The position numbers and the translations under genes are program-made. The notes under the pieces were generated by a model that worked only from the letters and a program-made list of their open reading frames with translations, made no database searches and was not told the origin of the DNA. Positions 22,148-34,800 of a stretch of DNA of 64,000 nt are shown here, piece after piece (within the stretch, counting starts at the first letter, position 1; every line of letters begins with the position of its first letter). Source of the DNA: Delphinus delphis. Its lineage: Eukaryota > Chordata > Mammalia > Artiodactyla > Delphinidae. Location of the stretch: the NCBI RefSeq assembly GCF_949987515.2, contig NC_082695.1, positions 74,488,466-74,552,465 on the forward strand, given 5' to 3'.

Positions 22148-23035
22148 GACTAAACAAACCAAGGATGAAACTATTTTTGAACATATTGAAAGCTCCTAAG
22201 CAGAAAAAATATATCTATTTATCCCAGCATAATTCAAGCTGATTTAACCAGCAAACACTTTTTCTGAGCAAGACCTATTAACACCTCACAAAATGACTGT
22301 AAGAAATTAACTTTCGGCAATGTTCTCATCTTGTGGCTTCTCCTTACTGGGGCTTTATCTTATGTATCATTTGAAAGGAAGCACTCAAAAAACTTTGGTA
22401 AATATTGCACAGTAACACAGATATACAATTACTCCAAAGTTCACCTTCACCTGGATATTTTAAGTTTCTTTGTAATCACGTTTTATACAACATGCTATAT
22501 AATTTACATATATGTCCGAGGTTCAGAAACTACACATTTCCCAGTATACTTCAAATAGGTCAGCCCTATTCAAGTCCAAAAGAATCTTTTAGGGTCATTC
22601 AAAATAAGAACAACATTAAGCACACTTCAAAAAAAGAATGGGTTGAAACTACAGCTGACTATGATTAAATTAATCCCAGGTAATGGAATAATTACTATAT
22701 TAAAAGTAGGTGTGAGGCAATTAGTTTCAAAGAAGTTGTTTTGAAAGTCAAAGTACTTACTTGACTGAAAGTTTCTTGCCCATCTCCTTAATATAACCAA
22801 TTTAAATTACAAGGCTGGATTCCAACCACTGAGGGAAGGGAAAAGGGAAGGATTGGGCTTCTACAGCCAGGTGAGTCCAAAGTCAGGCAGAGACAATGAG
22901 GAAGTAGCAAGTTTTGGCCTTGAACATTTGAACAGAAAAGTACTGGACAAGCCAGTAACCGGAAAACATTTCAAGTTCCAGCAAGAAATCATCAACCTGG
23001 CTCTGACTTCCCCTCCATCTCACGCTGTCCTGTGA
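21611..23035. other. Unassigned AT-rich interval with a compound microsatellite
   Basis: No gene recognised. Open frames at 21919-22242 are generated mainly by the CA/CT microsatellite. A CAG|GTGAGT donor-like site is at 22868-22876, but its upstream acceptor is poor. Confidence 0.5.
22066..22142. repeat. Compound (CA)n(TC)n(AC)n microsatellite
   Basis: About 7 CA, then 17 TC, then 14 AC dinucleotides, all uninterrupted. Very probably length-polymorphic. Confidence 0.96.
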
Positions 23036-23336
23036 AGTTTTTTTAAAATAAGTTTATTTATTTATTTTTGGCTGCACTGGGTCTTCGCCACTGCGCGTGC
23101 ACAGGCTTTCTCTAGTTGCGGCGAGCAGGGGCTACTCTTTGTTGCGGTGCGTGGGCATCTCACTGTGGTGGCTTCTCTTGTTGCAGAGCACAGGCTCTAG
23201 GTGTGCAGGCTCAGTAGTTGTGCCACATGGGCTTAGTTACTCCACGGCACGTGGGACCTTCCTGGACCAGGACTCGAACCGGCGTCTCCTGCATTGGCAG
23301 GCGGATTCTTAACCACTGCGCCACCAGGGAAGTCCC
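23036..23336 (-). mobile_element. CHR-1-type SINE
   Basis: Reverse orientation. A T/TTTA-rich tail (23038-23070) leads into 'ggctgcactgggtcttcg', the body with degenerate 'tgtggtggcttctcttgttgc' units, and ends with the complement of the tRNA-like head ('gccaccagggaagtccc'). Longer and more diverged than the CHR-2 copies. No convincing target duplication. Confidence 0.92.
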
Positions 23337-25485
23337 TTGGCCCGTGGAGCTCTGTTCCCTACATCCTGAGTGTTCAATTCTGATAAAGTGATTTTAAATA
23401 TCCTCCAAGTTACATCCAAGGACTCTCTTCATCTCTCCACTTGTACCAGGGTCACGTCTAGCTCCACCCGAGGCGGTCTCCCATGTTGGCTGACAGCATG
23501 TTGATTTCTTTAATCTGACGGTAAACATCTCCAGATCCGGGACTAACTTAGCTGGTTCTCATTTTAAGTTTAAAATTTTATTCTCTACATCACTCCTAAA
23601 TCATTTTTGAAAAGCTCACATAGCTTTCTCATTTCTCAGACTCCCCAGATCAAGAAGAGCGCTTACTGTGCCCAGTGGGTGCTGAGTAAACATTTGGTGA
23701 ACGGATTCTTCTACTCCCAATACGACAGTGAGAGAAACCTACCGCTTCAGGCGCTATGCACAATACCTTCTGTAGCCAGAGGCACTTTATTAGAAAAGAG
23801 TCAATCGTAACTGCCTGTCCAGGGAAGGATGATTTAGCTGAGAAACTCAATGCAAATGAAAATGCTTTGTGGGAGAGGAAAAGACATAACTGATCGGGTG
23901 CACACTTGAAATCAATCATTTGCATAACATCCTATTCTGCTGCTGTACACTTTACTAGCCTCTAAAGTAAAGAAATGATTGTTTTCCAAACTCTATACTC
24001 TCAGACAGCAGAGCCTTTAGAGAAGGATGTCTTAAGGCCTCAGAAACCAGAATATGCCTTCCCTGAAGGAGAAAAGGAAAGTGGAAAACTAGTACTTTAT
24101 GCCAAAGGTAAGACGATCCTCAAGAAGCTGAGACTGAAAACTTGGGGACTGAGAGCCTCACGACGAGAGCTAGAATACATACTTCAAAAAGCAGAGGCAA
24201 TGCCCTTCTGCACCGATACATTCTTAAGAGAGTTTACCTTTGATTTTAAATGGAGCAAAACCAGAAGGTACTGTTTTCCGTGGGACTGGGAACAGACAAA
24301 GTTACGGGTTTCAGCCTAAGCTTCAAACAATGATTTTTAGAGGAAGAACAGGCCCTGAAAACCAGCCCACAGGGGACAGAATCGATTACCCCCTGGAAGC
24401 ACCCCAAATGCTGGCAGCACCATGGTGGGAGCTGTAAACTGATGGTGTAGGGCCAGAAGCTTGAAGAAGCTTGTCTCTTGGTGGGGGAAGTCCCTCCTTT
24501 CATGGTGTAAGTCACCAGAGGAGAGAGAAAGACAGAGAGAGACCTGGAGAAATTTGGAGGTTAAGCCTAGCCTCAGTGTCTCCAAAGGGCAGAAATCACA
24601 TATCCAGACCACACGCACACACACAAACACACACACTTCATAAAACTGTTAGAGGGGAATGAGATGAAGTCCTTGGAGATCACCTGAGCAGTGGGCAATT
24701 CCAAGAAGCAAGTATGGCGCCTAGAGTGAGTGGGACGATTCTTTACCACCTGAAAAGCAGGGAAAAGAAGAAAACCAAGAAGAGGCAACATTAACTCCAA
24801 AAAATGTCTTGAAATAAAGATGTGAGACCAATTTCCTTTTACCATTCTGGCCAACAAGACTTAGCCTTTCTTTGCTCAGGCCAGTGGGGATTGGAGAATA
24901 CTTACTAAAATCAGGAAAGACCAGCCAGTGGCAAGGAGAAAATGAATGAAGACACCGCGTGACGGGACCCAGCATCCTCAATATTTGCCCAGAACACCTT
25001 GCAGTCACCTCCTGCCTGGCCACCCCGTTCATCTCACTCCACCATTTTGCAAATTCTACCCTGTTTCAGTACAGGAGTTTTACCTTCCACCCAGAGTTTC
25101 TGCTTAAAGCCCAGAGTTTTAAGATACAGAAGCATGCACAAAAGACAGGGGTTTTCTTCCCCTTTCAAGATGAGGAAATAAAACAAATAGTATAAACAAA
25201 AGGAACCCAAAGGAATTTAGGAGTTTAAAAAGAAAATCACAAACATTTTTATTCATCTATTTCCTGCTCTAGAGTTTAATTTCTGGGCCCCATTCTTAGC
25301 ACTGAGAGTACAAACTCTCCAAGCTTCTGTGTCTTCATCCATAAAAATTTGTATTTATAGGAAAATATTTTCTAAAAGTTTTTTAAACTGCAGAATTGCT
25401 AAGACAACTCAGTGAAATATGTAAAGCAACTAGTTGACTTCGCATTAAACATTAGGGTTTTTTTTCTTTTCTTTATCCCCAGATA
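23337..25485. other. Repeat-poor interval with an exon-like segment
   Basis: About 2.1 kb without a recognised repeat, the longest such stretch in this part of the window. It has several open frames, the longest on the plus strand at 23975-24319 (114 codons, contains the candidate exon), and a CA-rich patch at 24607-24638. No domain recognised. Confidence 0.5.
24005..24107 (+). other. Candidate coding exon (103 nt)
   Basis: A pyrimidine-rich tract followed by TCTCAG ends at 24004, and the segment ends CCAAAG|GTAAGA at 24107/24108. Only the frame starting at the first base is open, giving 34 residues plus one base. The peptide begins TAEPLEKDV and is charged, as an internal coding exon might be. 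The same frame continues open on both sides, which weakens the inference. I do not recognise the protein; an lncRNA exon or chance are alternatives. Confidence 0.28.
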
Positions 25486-25609
25486 GGGTTGCCAGATAAA
25501 AACACAAGATGATCAGTTAAATTTGAATTTCAGGTAAACAACAAATAATTTCCTAGTATAAGTAAATCTCAAATGTTGCATGTTTTTTTATTGCTAAATC
25601 TGGCAACCT
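25486..25609. mobile_element. MER53 palindromic DNA transposon, shortened
   Basis: Both ends carry the inverted repeat gggttgccagat / atctggcaacc. The left half ('cagttaaatttgaatttcag', 'aacaacaaataattt') matches MER53, and the centre has lost part of the long palindrome. TA flanks both sides (25484-25485 and 25610-25611). Confidence 0.87.
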
Positions 25610-25796
25610 TACCCTTGAGAAAACAGAAACAAAGAACACGGCCAACATGGGAGGATAGAAACGAAACCAGCTCAATACTTGAGAATTTCTAACCCCAGCT
25701 GCTCCACACACTGTGTATAGCTTGCAAAACGTTTTTAGCCTCAGTGTATCTTTGCAACCTGTGTGCCAAAATGACCGTCATTAAAAATCTCCTTCA

Positions 25797-26003
25797 GGGC
25801 TTCCCTGGTGGCGCAGTGGTTGAGAGTCCGCCCGCCGATGCCGGGGACACGGGTTCGTGCCCTGGTCCGGGAAGATCCCACATGCCGCAGAGCGGCTGGT
25901 CCCGTGAGCCATGGCCGCTGGGCCTGCGCATCCGGAGCCTGTGCTCCGCGATGGGAGAGGCCACAACAGTGAGAGGCCCGCGTGCCGGAAAAAAGAAAAA
26001 AAA
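25797..26003 (+). mobile_element. CHR-2-type SINE
   Basis: Full-length short CHR SINE with a short A-rich tail broken by one G. 8-bp target duplication ctccttca at 25789-25796 and 26004-26011. Confidence 0.95.
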
Positions 26004-26011
26004 CTCCTTCA

Positions 26012-26879
26012 AAACCAAATTGACATATACCTATAACAACCATTGAATATTAATAAACCCTCTCGACTCCTAGAGTAATGAAAATAAATATTTGGATATG
26101 TAACATTAAAGCAAATCTCACAAAAACCTTTGTTGCAATAGGTTACCAATGCAATAGATCACCACACTGGGAGACTAAAATGTGAGTTAGGACACAGCCA
26201 AGCAAAGGCATGGAAGAAAAATAAGTAGAGCTTTGATGAATTTTTAGAATGAGAAAATTTTGGAGAAGTTTATTTAACTTTGACATATACATAAGTTTGT
26301 GTTTTACCATTTTGTAATTTTGGAGTTGACATAATGATAGAGGTACCACCATCTTTTCAGCCTCTGTAAAGGTTTTAATACAGTCCTGAATACTAAGGGG
26401 CTGGTTGAGGGCTGGGACATTTTAAAGGACCTGCCTGGGAGAGAAACAAGTGGTAATGAATGGGTCCAGGAGAGCATAAAAGAAGAGATGGTCTAGAGAC
26501 CGGCCAGAAAAAGTCCTCATGGAACAGAGTTAGAAGAGGATTCACACCATGTCTTGAAATCATTGGTTGAGGAAAGCATCAGCTTCAAAGGAAAGTGTGT
26601 GACACATGTCCAAATATAAAGAATCAACCTGGTAATTAAAGGGGAGAAAGGAGCCTTTGCCTTGGTACCATATGGTTAAAATCATGGTAGAGCAAAAACT
26701 GTTCTTTGATAAGACAATAGCCCATGACCATCAGCTTATAGTGATTCTGAAGTGAAATGTAATTTCCACTAATAACATGTTTCCATCCATAAAAATTCAA
26801 GCAAACATCTACAAAGATGAATAAAGATCCGTCCTCAGTGGGCATTCTTCAGGTAGAAAAGAATAAACATGTGATGGCC
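26012..26879. other. Unassigned interval
   Basis: No gene or confidently named repeat recognised. Confidence 0.45.
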
Positions 26880-27190
26880 TTAGAGTGAGATGAAGGGGAC
26901 AAGAGCACCATGAATGAAGGATTTCCTGAGACGTGATAGAGAGAATAGCACAGAGAAGGACACGTGAGCAGAGACTTCACGGAAGGAAAGTGGGAGGCTC
27001 CCAGGCAGGCAGTAGCATTCTAGAAAAAGGGAGTGGAAAGCCAAAAGCATGAAAGCCTGAAATAGAAGGTGAGTTTCAGAAGTAGAGAAGCTCCAGAGAA
27101 GGGGTAGAGGCAGAGAGGGAAGGGTAACTAAGACACAGTCATAAGGGGCTTTGTACAGATTTCATCCTGTTGGAAATAAGGAACCATTAA
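26880..27190 (-). mobile_element. Probable L2 LINE fragment, highly diverged
   Basis: The order of blocks ('ggcagtagcattctag', 'ataaggggctttgtacag', 'ttcatcctgttggaaataag') resembles antisense L2 upstream of the 3' end. No tail is present. Weak by eye. Confidence 0.4.
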
Positions 27191-27439
27191 CAACATCAAG
27201 ATTAAGAGTAACTGTTGAAAAATATGTAAATGGCTAATACAGTACTTAAGAAAATGTGTCAAACCAGATTCTGAGAATATTCTTGCCCTCTCTGTCAAAA
27301 TAGAATGAAGAGATAAAATGGGAAGTGGATATGTCCCTACTCACCAATAATCCTTTCCAAAGAAGAGCAGAAGTTCTTTGAGGGAAATAATGAGATTTTC
27401 TCTTTTCTATATAAAAGCAATACATGTTCATTGTGAAAA

Positions 27440-27790
27440 ATCAAACTGCACAAATGTATACACCGGAAGTTAAAGTCCTGTTCACGTCTCCTAATGAATT
27501 TTACTTCTTTGAGTTTTTTGTTTGTTGATTACTTGGGTTTTGTTATTTATAAACACTATAAGAAGGAACAGTCTCATGTGCATGCATGCTCTTATAAGTA
27601 TTACCTCCTTATGTATAAGAAGTTGAGTTGCTGGATCGAAGTGGATACGTGCTACAAACTTTGATGACTAATGCAAAATCGCTTTCCAAAAAGGATGCAG
27701 TAAGTTAGTTATCACCAACATCCTAGGAGAGTGTCTGGTCCTCCATGTCTTTTCTGACACTGAGTAGTATCAGCTTTTTTTAATTCACAA
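27440..27790 (-). mobile_element. L1M LINE fragment (antisense ORF2 C-terminal region)
   Basis: It contains 'ttgctggatcgaagtggata' and 'ttccaaaaaggatgcag', matching the antisense of the old-L1 ORF2 end. The same region appears in a less diverged form at 44270-44410. Confidence 0.55.
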
Positions 27791-27839
27791 AGACAAGTTC
27801 TCATTCTCTCATAAATGAGGCTAATCACTCAGACCAGAA

Positions 27840-28110
27840 CCTTACTCAATAAACATCTATTGAATGACTGATACTTTTAAGTACCAAGAATTTTCAGTGT
27901 ATATAGAGATGAATAAGTTATCCTCTCACCCTGGAAAACTCCCAAACTAGAAAGAGCAAATGTGGACAAACAAGTATCTTCAACGCATGGAGAAATATAG
28001 TAAGTAGCCTGATAACATAAATGAAATTCTTCTGGCCATGCTACTCAGGGAAGACTTCGTGGACAAAGCAGCCTTTAATCTTTTTCCTAAAAGCTGGCCA
28101 AGATTTTTTT
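27840..28110 (-). mobile_element. L2 LINE 3' fragment
   Basis: It starts with the antisense L2 tail ('ctcaataaacatctattgaat') and continues with 'gggaagacttcgtgg', typical of antisense L2 3' sequence. Diverged. Confidence 0.62.
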
Positions 28111-31100
28111 TTTAACAAAGTGAGTGCTCAGAATCTCCTAGGCATAGTGAAGAGCATAAACTGAAAGTGCGGGGCAGGCAAGCACAATGTATGTGTGCAC
28201 AGCAGGAAGAAGTTTCCTGGGATTGGGATGTGTTAAAGACTGATCCTGGGCTTCCTGTTAACAAGAAAGCACTGGAAAAAGCAACCTGAGCGTCTGACTC
28301 CCCTTTGTGTGGCCCTTCACCACTCATATTACATCATTCATTTCTTTTGCTTCACTAAAACTCATAGATGCTTTAAAACTCCCACTGTTCTTATAAGGAC
28401 CAATTTTCTTTTTGTGCAACCATGACATAATTTGTGTCTACACAGAAACAGTGGAAAGAGTATCTTGTGCATTAGTTATGGGGAAATAAAGCCACATTTA
28501 TGACTTTATTCTAAGCATATTCAACATATTATTCAACACATAGTCAGTATATTTTAAGTACTTAATGACCCAGTAGGAGAGTACATTGATTTACTGAGTC
28601 ACATATCAATCTTCATACCACATGCCAACTCTGTTAACTGAATTACCCAAGATCTTCTTTTTCCAGCTCTCACCTACTCTCCTTGCATATTTATTGGGTT
28701 TAAAAGGAGAGTTCTTTTCCAAAAAGAGTAATGGTTTCTACTTGAAGTATAACCCAAGCCAAAGAATTCTTTTTCAAGAAAGTTTGGTGAAGCTGCTAAG
28801 TATTATTACATTGACCCACACTGTTATCATCATCGTATTGATCTATTCTGCAAAATCCACTTCTTCTAGTGAATTGCTTTGTCTTCTGACCCTTCCCCAG
28901 CTTAGTTCTTGATTTTGGGTTTGCCAAAGAAAACTTAATCTTGAACAAATTATTAATTCTGGAAGAAATTATGTCTCTCCTAATGTACTTGGGCAATTAT
29001 TTCCCATTAGCTTAACAAATGATTGTCTCAGATAAGAAAATAGAGTAGCTTGAGAAATCACAGCCCAGAGCTATGCTGGCTTTATTTAATTTGCCGTGCA
29101 GAAGACTTAAACCACTGGCTTTAAATCAAACTTTCAAGAGAGTTAAGCTTCACAACCTACTTAACAATAGCTTCATAAGTTAACGTAAGTACTTTTAAGC
29201 AAAGCAGGTGAATATAGTTCCATCAGCTAGCTCCCCTAAATTATAGAGAGGTATGTTCACCTGGGTGTGGCTTTCACATCAATCCTCCAGCAAATAAACA
29301 AACAAGTGCCCAGTGATTTGACAAAAACTAGCATCCTTGTCCACTCCTATTCATCTCATCTCCCAACTTTGCAATCCCCATGTACTTGGGGCCAGGCTTG
29401 GTGTCACGAATGGGTGGCTCATTTGGGGATGATATTGTTGTCAATCTGGCTGTGGCATGACATGTGCTTTATTAATATTTAGTGTTTACTCTGTCGTTCC
29501 ATTCCTTTCCTTCTGTACGTAGCACTCTCATTTGTTTCATCCTTCTTTGTGTTCTACCCACATGTGTTCCATTTATTTTATCCGGTTTAAACATGCCATA
29601 TAGGTTGGTAGCTTCACTATTTGTACTTAACACAGCCTATGAGTTTCATCTATTCCCTGTTTTCCATATGAAAGAATGCAAAATTCTGAAATGTTACAGT
29701 AAACACAAAATGAATTGCATAAACTGCAATTATTCTTCCAAATTTACTAATCAAATCAATGATCCTGGAATGAGTAAAGAGAATCCAGGGGTTATATTAA
29801 TTGAGTTCCTCTGACATAAAAAGAAACATTGAGATGTTAGGAGAAGTGTTTCCCTGTAAAGATGGAGTTGGACTAGATGATCTCTAGATTCTCTTCAACG
29901 ATTATACTGTATGTTCATATCATCTAGTTTGTACAGTGGAATAAAAATATGTCTCATAAATCTATTTAAGTGAAGCATTAGGAAATTATATAACTGCTGT
30001 TTATTCAGGTTTGTTCAATTTTCAAAAGAAAAAAAGATTAAGCAAAGGAATTCTGGAAGCCATAGACGTCATTTCTATTTATCAACGTAAGGGGAAGGTG
30101 CCTTCTCCATAACTAAAACATTTCTGGAATCACATAATTATCTGTCAAATACCAGAAGGCACTCTAATGTCTCAGAAATACTTTAATTCTATAGTAAAAA
30201 AAAATTAAATTGCCCTTTCAATGGTCCATGCACTAATTTTAAATAATTTCATTTGCTGGGGTTATGTTGTTGCCTTTTGTGATATTATTTTTAAAGTTTG
30301 ATCAAATACTTCAATAAGCATGTAATCATTAAACACCAAAGTATTTAATACTTTGTACTTTTTAAGTGTTTATACTTCTAAGTCTTTGCTTATTAATTAT
30401 ACATGGATATAATTAAACAACAATTATTTAAATAGCTACAACTACAACACCACCACCAAACATACTCCTTGAAATTGTTACATGAAGTCCTAGACTTTAT
30501 CTACTGATATAAACTTATTTCCTTCTCATCTTCCAAAAGATGGAAGAAAATGATATCTTTTGAGAAAGGCACAAATTGAACTAGAAATTCTGGGCAGAAC
30601 CATGGAATTTTAGGTCTGTTTTTCTTATCAGATTTCAGATAATTTTGTTTAGCACTTTCTAACTGACATGTCAGCAAGATGCCCAAACTCCCCAAGGGAC
30701 TCTGTAATGTCTCTTTCTTCCAACTTTTGCCTTCCTTTTTCTTCCTTCCCCAAATGTACTTGCCTCATGTCTCACTCTATATAAGTGACTGTATAATGAG
30801 ATACACTAATTTGGTTCTGAGGTTGAATGTAATTCAAGCCAAAGTGCTGAAACTGATGACAATTTAATGTTTCTTATCTCTCATTCCTGAAATGTTATTT
30901 TAACATTACTCCTCAGGGAATGAGTGAAAGGAATGAATAATATCAAGAATAAAACATGCTAGAAAAGACAACACTGATTTTTTTTTTTTTTTTTTTTTGT
31001 AAAATGGCTTTTGACATTACTTAAGTCAGAAATTGGGAGTAGATCCCTTGCTCTGCCTCTGAATAAGGACATTGGCTCAAGAGCACAGACCTGCTCATCT

Positions 31101-32967
31101 GACAAGGGCTCTAACGTCCAATCAGCTGTGCATTTGGTCTGCTTGCTAGAAGCCAATATTGCTCAGGCTAAGTTTTGCAGCTTCTTAATGGAGTTTTGTT
31201 AATCTCACCCTCTTTATTTTCCTCAGGTGGCTTTCCCAACCTGGGTCAGTCAGAAAAAGCCAAGACCAGACAATGGAGCAGAGACCCATGAAAATACCTA
31301 TAAAACAACCTAGAACAGTCTAGTCTCTGTTTAGATTTCTTTTTATAATGGGAATAATGATGCTTTCCATAGTTCAATGCTGTTGTTATAGGGAGAAAAA
31401 TAACATAAAATTTTTTACTCCAAAATACCAAAGAACACATGCAAGAAATTATTCATTTTATTTTAAATTATACTTGCTATTAACACTGCTAACAAGCAAA
31501 ATATAAGGATAAAACCCTGAGTTTAAACTAAGCTTTAAAAAAAAATTAAATTACTCTCACTTTGAAGCCACCCTAGTGGAAAATAATTAGTCCCTTTTCT
31601 GGATTTACGCTGAGTTGAGATGGTGCAATTATTTTGGCTCTGCTTTTACACACTCAGGCACTTGACAAACTGAAAATCTGTTCGGTTTTTCCTTTAGGGA
31701 AGCTTTGTTTTAAAACACAAAATCCCTGACTTTCTCATATGGCTACTCATTAGGTTTATTCCATTATATCTAACTTTCTGAAACCAAGTCTGTGTTTGTA
31801 TATTCCATCCACGGTCCCAATAGCATGTACCTTTACACTTAGCATCATCCCCTAAACAGATGCCTAGGATTATAACCTGGATAGTTTCTGAGGATAACAT
31901 CCAATCGCTGTTCACTACCACTATTCAAAAATCACCAGGATGTTATCCAATAGGAAAAATACAGGTCATATATGAAGATATCACTTTATTTATCCATGTA
32001 TATACTTATTTTTAATGACATAAACACAGTAATCCTATTAGGGTAAATAGTGAATTTCTATCCTGGAATATCTGTCACTAAAATGTGGCTAAGATACCAG
32101 AAAAAAGCTTCTACTTAAGACTTTGTATTGCTACAATACACCATTTTACAACTTTAAGTAAGTACTTCACACGGCTGCCAGTACTGACTAGGGTAAAACA
32201 GAAAACCATTCCATTTTACTTCCAGCATAGAGAGAGAGGAACACATATGCAATATTCCATATGCTAGAGAGAGACAATGGACAGAATATCAGAACAGAAA
32301 TGTAACTTTCATGCTTATAAACCAGAAGTTCCAGAGCTAGTGTAAGTGCTAAAAACTCTGAGACAGGAAACTAATAAATTCTATATGATTAACAACTGTT
32401 ATAAACTCTGTTTCTCAAAATAATTGCTTGCTTGTCTAATCGGCCATCTACCAACTGACAGCCTTCAAACTTTATCATGGCCTTGTGGCCTCATCTGTTC
32501 TCTCTCCTAACAAACTTCTCTTGGACTTTTCTTTCTACAAATTCTACTCAGACCATGTACCCTTATTCCGTAAGAGCTTCATTGGGTCAGACTTGCTACA
32601 GCACTTAATGTGAGATTGGTTTGGGGCGACTGCGATCCAGTCTTGCTGAAGAAAGTTGAAAACTCTTTGCTTAACAATTTCTCTGTCTTGTATGAGAACA
32701 GGGGTTCATTTTGAGGCAAGTTTGGCAAAATAAAGAACTACTGGACCTAGACAGGACGGCCAAGAAGGTCTCAGGAGCAGGAAAATGAGGAAGTCCAACA
32801 GACAAGAAATCAACACCTGAGACAGTCAGTGCTAGGTGGCAAACGGAGTCTTGGAAAAATGCAGAAGGCAGCATGGAGAGACGGAGAGACAATGGCACGA
32901 GGACACAGAGACCCATCCCCAGAACTTAAGGTCCAGCATCTCCTGAGCAGGGCTCAGATTCCAGTTC
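28111..32967. other. Longest repeat-poor interval, no gene recognised
   Basis: About 4.9 kb of AT-rich DNA with no repeat I can name apart from the poly(T)-headed segment at 30978-31200. No open frame exceeds 110 codons and none shows a domain. Conservation data would show whether it hides enhancers or exons. Confidence 0.5.
30978..31200 (-). pseudogene. Possible retrocopy with poly(A) tail, minus strand
   Basis: A 21-base T run at 30978-30998 would be the poly(A) tail of a minus-strand insertion. The ~200 bp that follow differ in composition from the flanks and contain a 55-codon minus-strand frame running into the tail. No AATAAA within 40 bp of the tail and no convincing target duplication. 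It could equally be a plain poly(T) tract. Confidence 0.22.
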
Positions 32968-32980
32968 AAGAAGAAATGGG

Positions 32981-33169
32981 GGCTTCCCTGGTGGCGCAGC
33001 GGTTGAGAATCCGTCTGCCGATGCAGGGGACACGGGTTCGTGCCCCGTTCCGGGAAGATCCCACATGCCGTGGAGCGGCTGGACCTGTGAGCTGTGGCCG
33101 CTGAGCCTGCGCGTCTGGAGCCTGTGCTCCGCAACGAGAGAGGCCACAGCAGTGAGAGGCCCGTGCACC

Positions 33170-33204
<35 letters not shown>
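32981..33204 (+). mobile_element. CHR-2-type SINE with long uninterrupted A tail
   Basis: Full-length short CHR SINE with a pure A tail of about 34 bases (33173-33206), a mark of a young insertion. Perfect 13-bp target duplication aagaagaaatggg at 32968-32980 and 33205-33217. Confidence 0.96.
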
Positions 33205-33208
<4 letters not shown>

Positions 33209-33217
33209 AGAAATGGG

Positions 33218-33967
33218 GTACTGAGAATGAACTCAAGGAAAGGACCATCCTGTGAGGGTTAAGACAGGACACTGTCAGTGGAAAAAGGTGGTTTTGTCAC
33301 AAGATCAAGCTCTGTCACAGGATGTCACAGAAAACTGCATTTTCTGTTATCCAACCCAGAAAATGCAATTAGAAAAACACCATTAACAGAGCCTTCACGT
33401 TAACAATGTCTCTCAGAGTTCCTTGAATACAAACGTTTATTAAACTGAATTTCCATGGCCAGGTTTTTTTCCAGAGGCCAGGGCAAGGATCTATGACTCA
33501 AACCATGGATACAGAGAACTATATCCATTCTTACACTGGGCTCTCTCTCACCTCTCCCAGCTACGGCACATTGCTACACCATCACTTCACAGTGGTCTTA
33601 CCCTAGGACCTCGGGAGGAGTAACAGACATTTCACAAGACAGTACTCTAGGAATTCACCGCCAATAGGTTGGCGTTGGCTCCAGGTGAAACCTATATTCC
33701 CACACAGGACTCCTTACCTGCAAAGTGTTGCCAGAAAGTGCAGACCAGGACTCCAAGGTGCTTTCCTCAAAGACTTTATCATTCTTACCTCTTACCGATG
33801 AGTGAAGGCATATCAGCCTGGTTCTAAATATTAGTGTAGCTTGCTTATTAATTTTTGTTGCCTGATTCTAGGCTCATACCTTTAAAAAAATCTCTTTAGC
33901 ATCTTACCTTCTCTGTCAACCCTATGAGTCAAAGCTCACAGTCACTTCCTTTATTCAATTAGGTAGG
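33218..33967. other. Unassigned interval
   Basis: No gene or repeat recognised between the SINE and the LTR. Confidence 0.5.
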
Positions 33968-34434
33968 CATTATAAGTTGAATGTGTCCCCCACCCCCAAA
34001 AAACTATGTTTAAGTCCTAACCCCCTGTACCTCAAAACGTGGCCGTCTTTGGAAGTAAGGTTTTTACAGAGTCAATCAAATTAAAATGAAGTCACTAGGG
34101 TAACCCTTAATCCAATATGATCCGTGTCTTCATAAAAAGGGGAAATTTGGACATAGAGACATACACACACAAGGAAGCATGCCATGTGAAGATGCAGACA
34201 AAGATCAGGTGATACACCTACAAGCCTAGGAACGCGGAAAATGACCGGCAAACAACAAGAAGCCAGGAGAGGAACGCGGAACAGAGTTTTCCTCACAGCC
34301 CTGAGGAGGAACCAACCCTGCAAACACCTTGACCTTAAACTGCTAGCCTCCAGAATTGTGAGATAATAGATTTCTGTTATTTTAAGTCACCCAGTTTGTA
34401 GTACTTCATTATGACGGCTCTAGAAAACTAACAC
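33968..34434 (+). mobile_element. MaLR-type solo LTR
   Basis: It begins near 'attataagttgaatgtgtcc' and runs through the blocks 'aatccaatatgatccgtgtc', 'gccatgtgaagatgcagaca' and 'ctccagaattgtgagataat', ending 'gaaaactaacaca'. This block order is that of ERVL-MaLR LTRs. No internal region. The subfamily is not resolved. Confidence 0.82.
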
Positions 34435-34711
34435 AGGAGAAGACCCAGGTTTGTGAGTACCCCAGGCAGGAACTAACATTGAATCTTATTTTCTCAAAGC
34501 ACAAAAGGACATTTCCTTTCCAGCAATGTCACCAAACGATAAGGCATTCAGAGATGGTCACTTACCTGGCATGGTGACAAAGATAATTTCAAAATTCTTA
34601 ACGTGTTTCTGTAGAACTGCTCTAGGAAACGTCCAAGTCCTGGTCCACGTTAAGCCCAAATGAGCTTACATAGATTCTCCTTAACTAAGCTCCGTGGCCT
34701 CACATTAAGCA

Positions 34712-34800
34712 TCACAGGCATCACCTGGAGGTCTTGTTAAACTCTATCCCTGGGCCCCGCCCACAAGTTTCAAGTTTCAGTAGGTCTGGGACTGGAATGT
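34712..34800 (+). mobile_element. MER5A/B hAT DNA transposon fragment
   Basis: 'ggcatcacctggaggtcttg' followed by 'cagtaggtctggg' is the MER5 core. Both ends are missing. Confidence 0.75.

Noticed and set aside
34561..34620. Minus-strand CAG|GTAAGT donor with an upstream TCTACAG acceptor
   Set aside because: The pyrimidine tract is poor and the segment short (about 45 nt); such pairs occur by chance in windows of this size.
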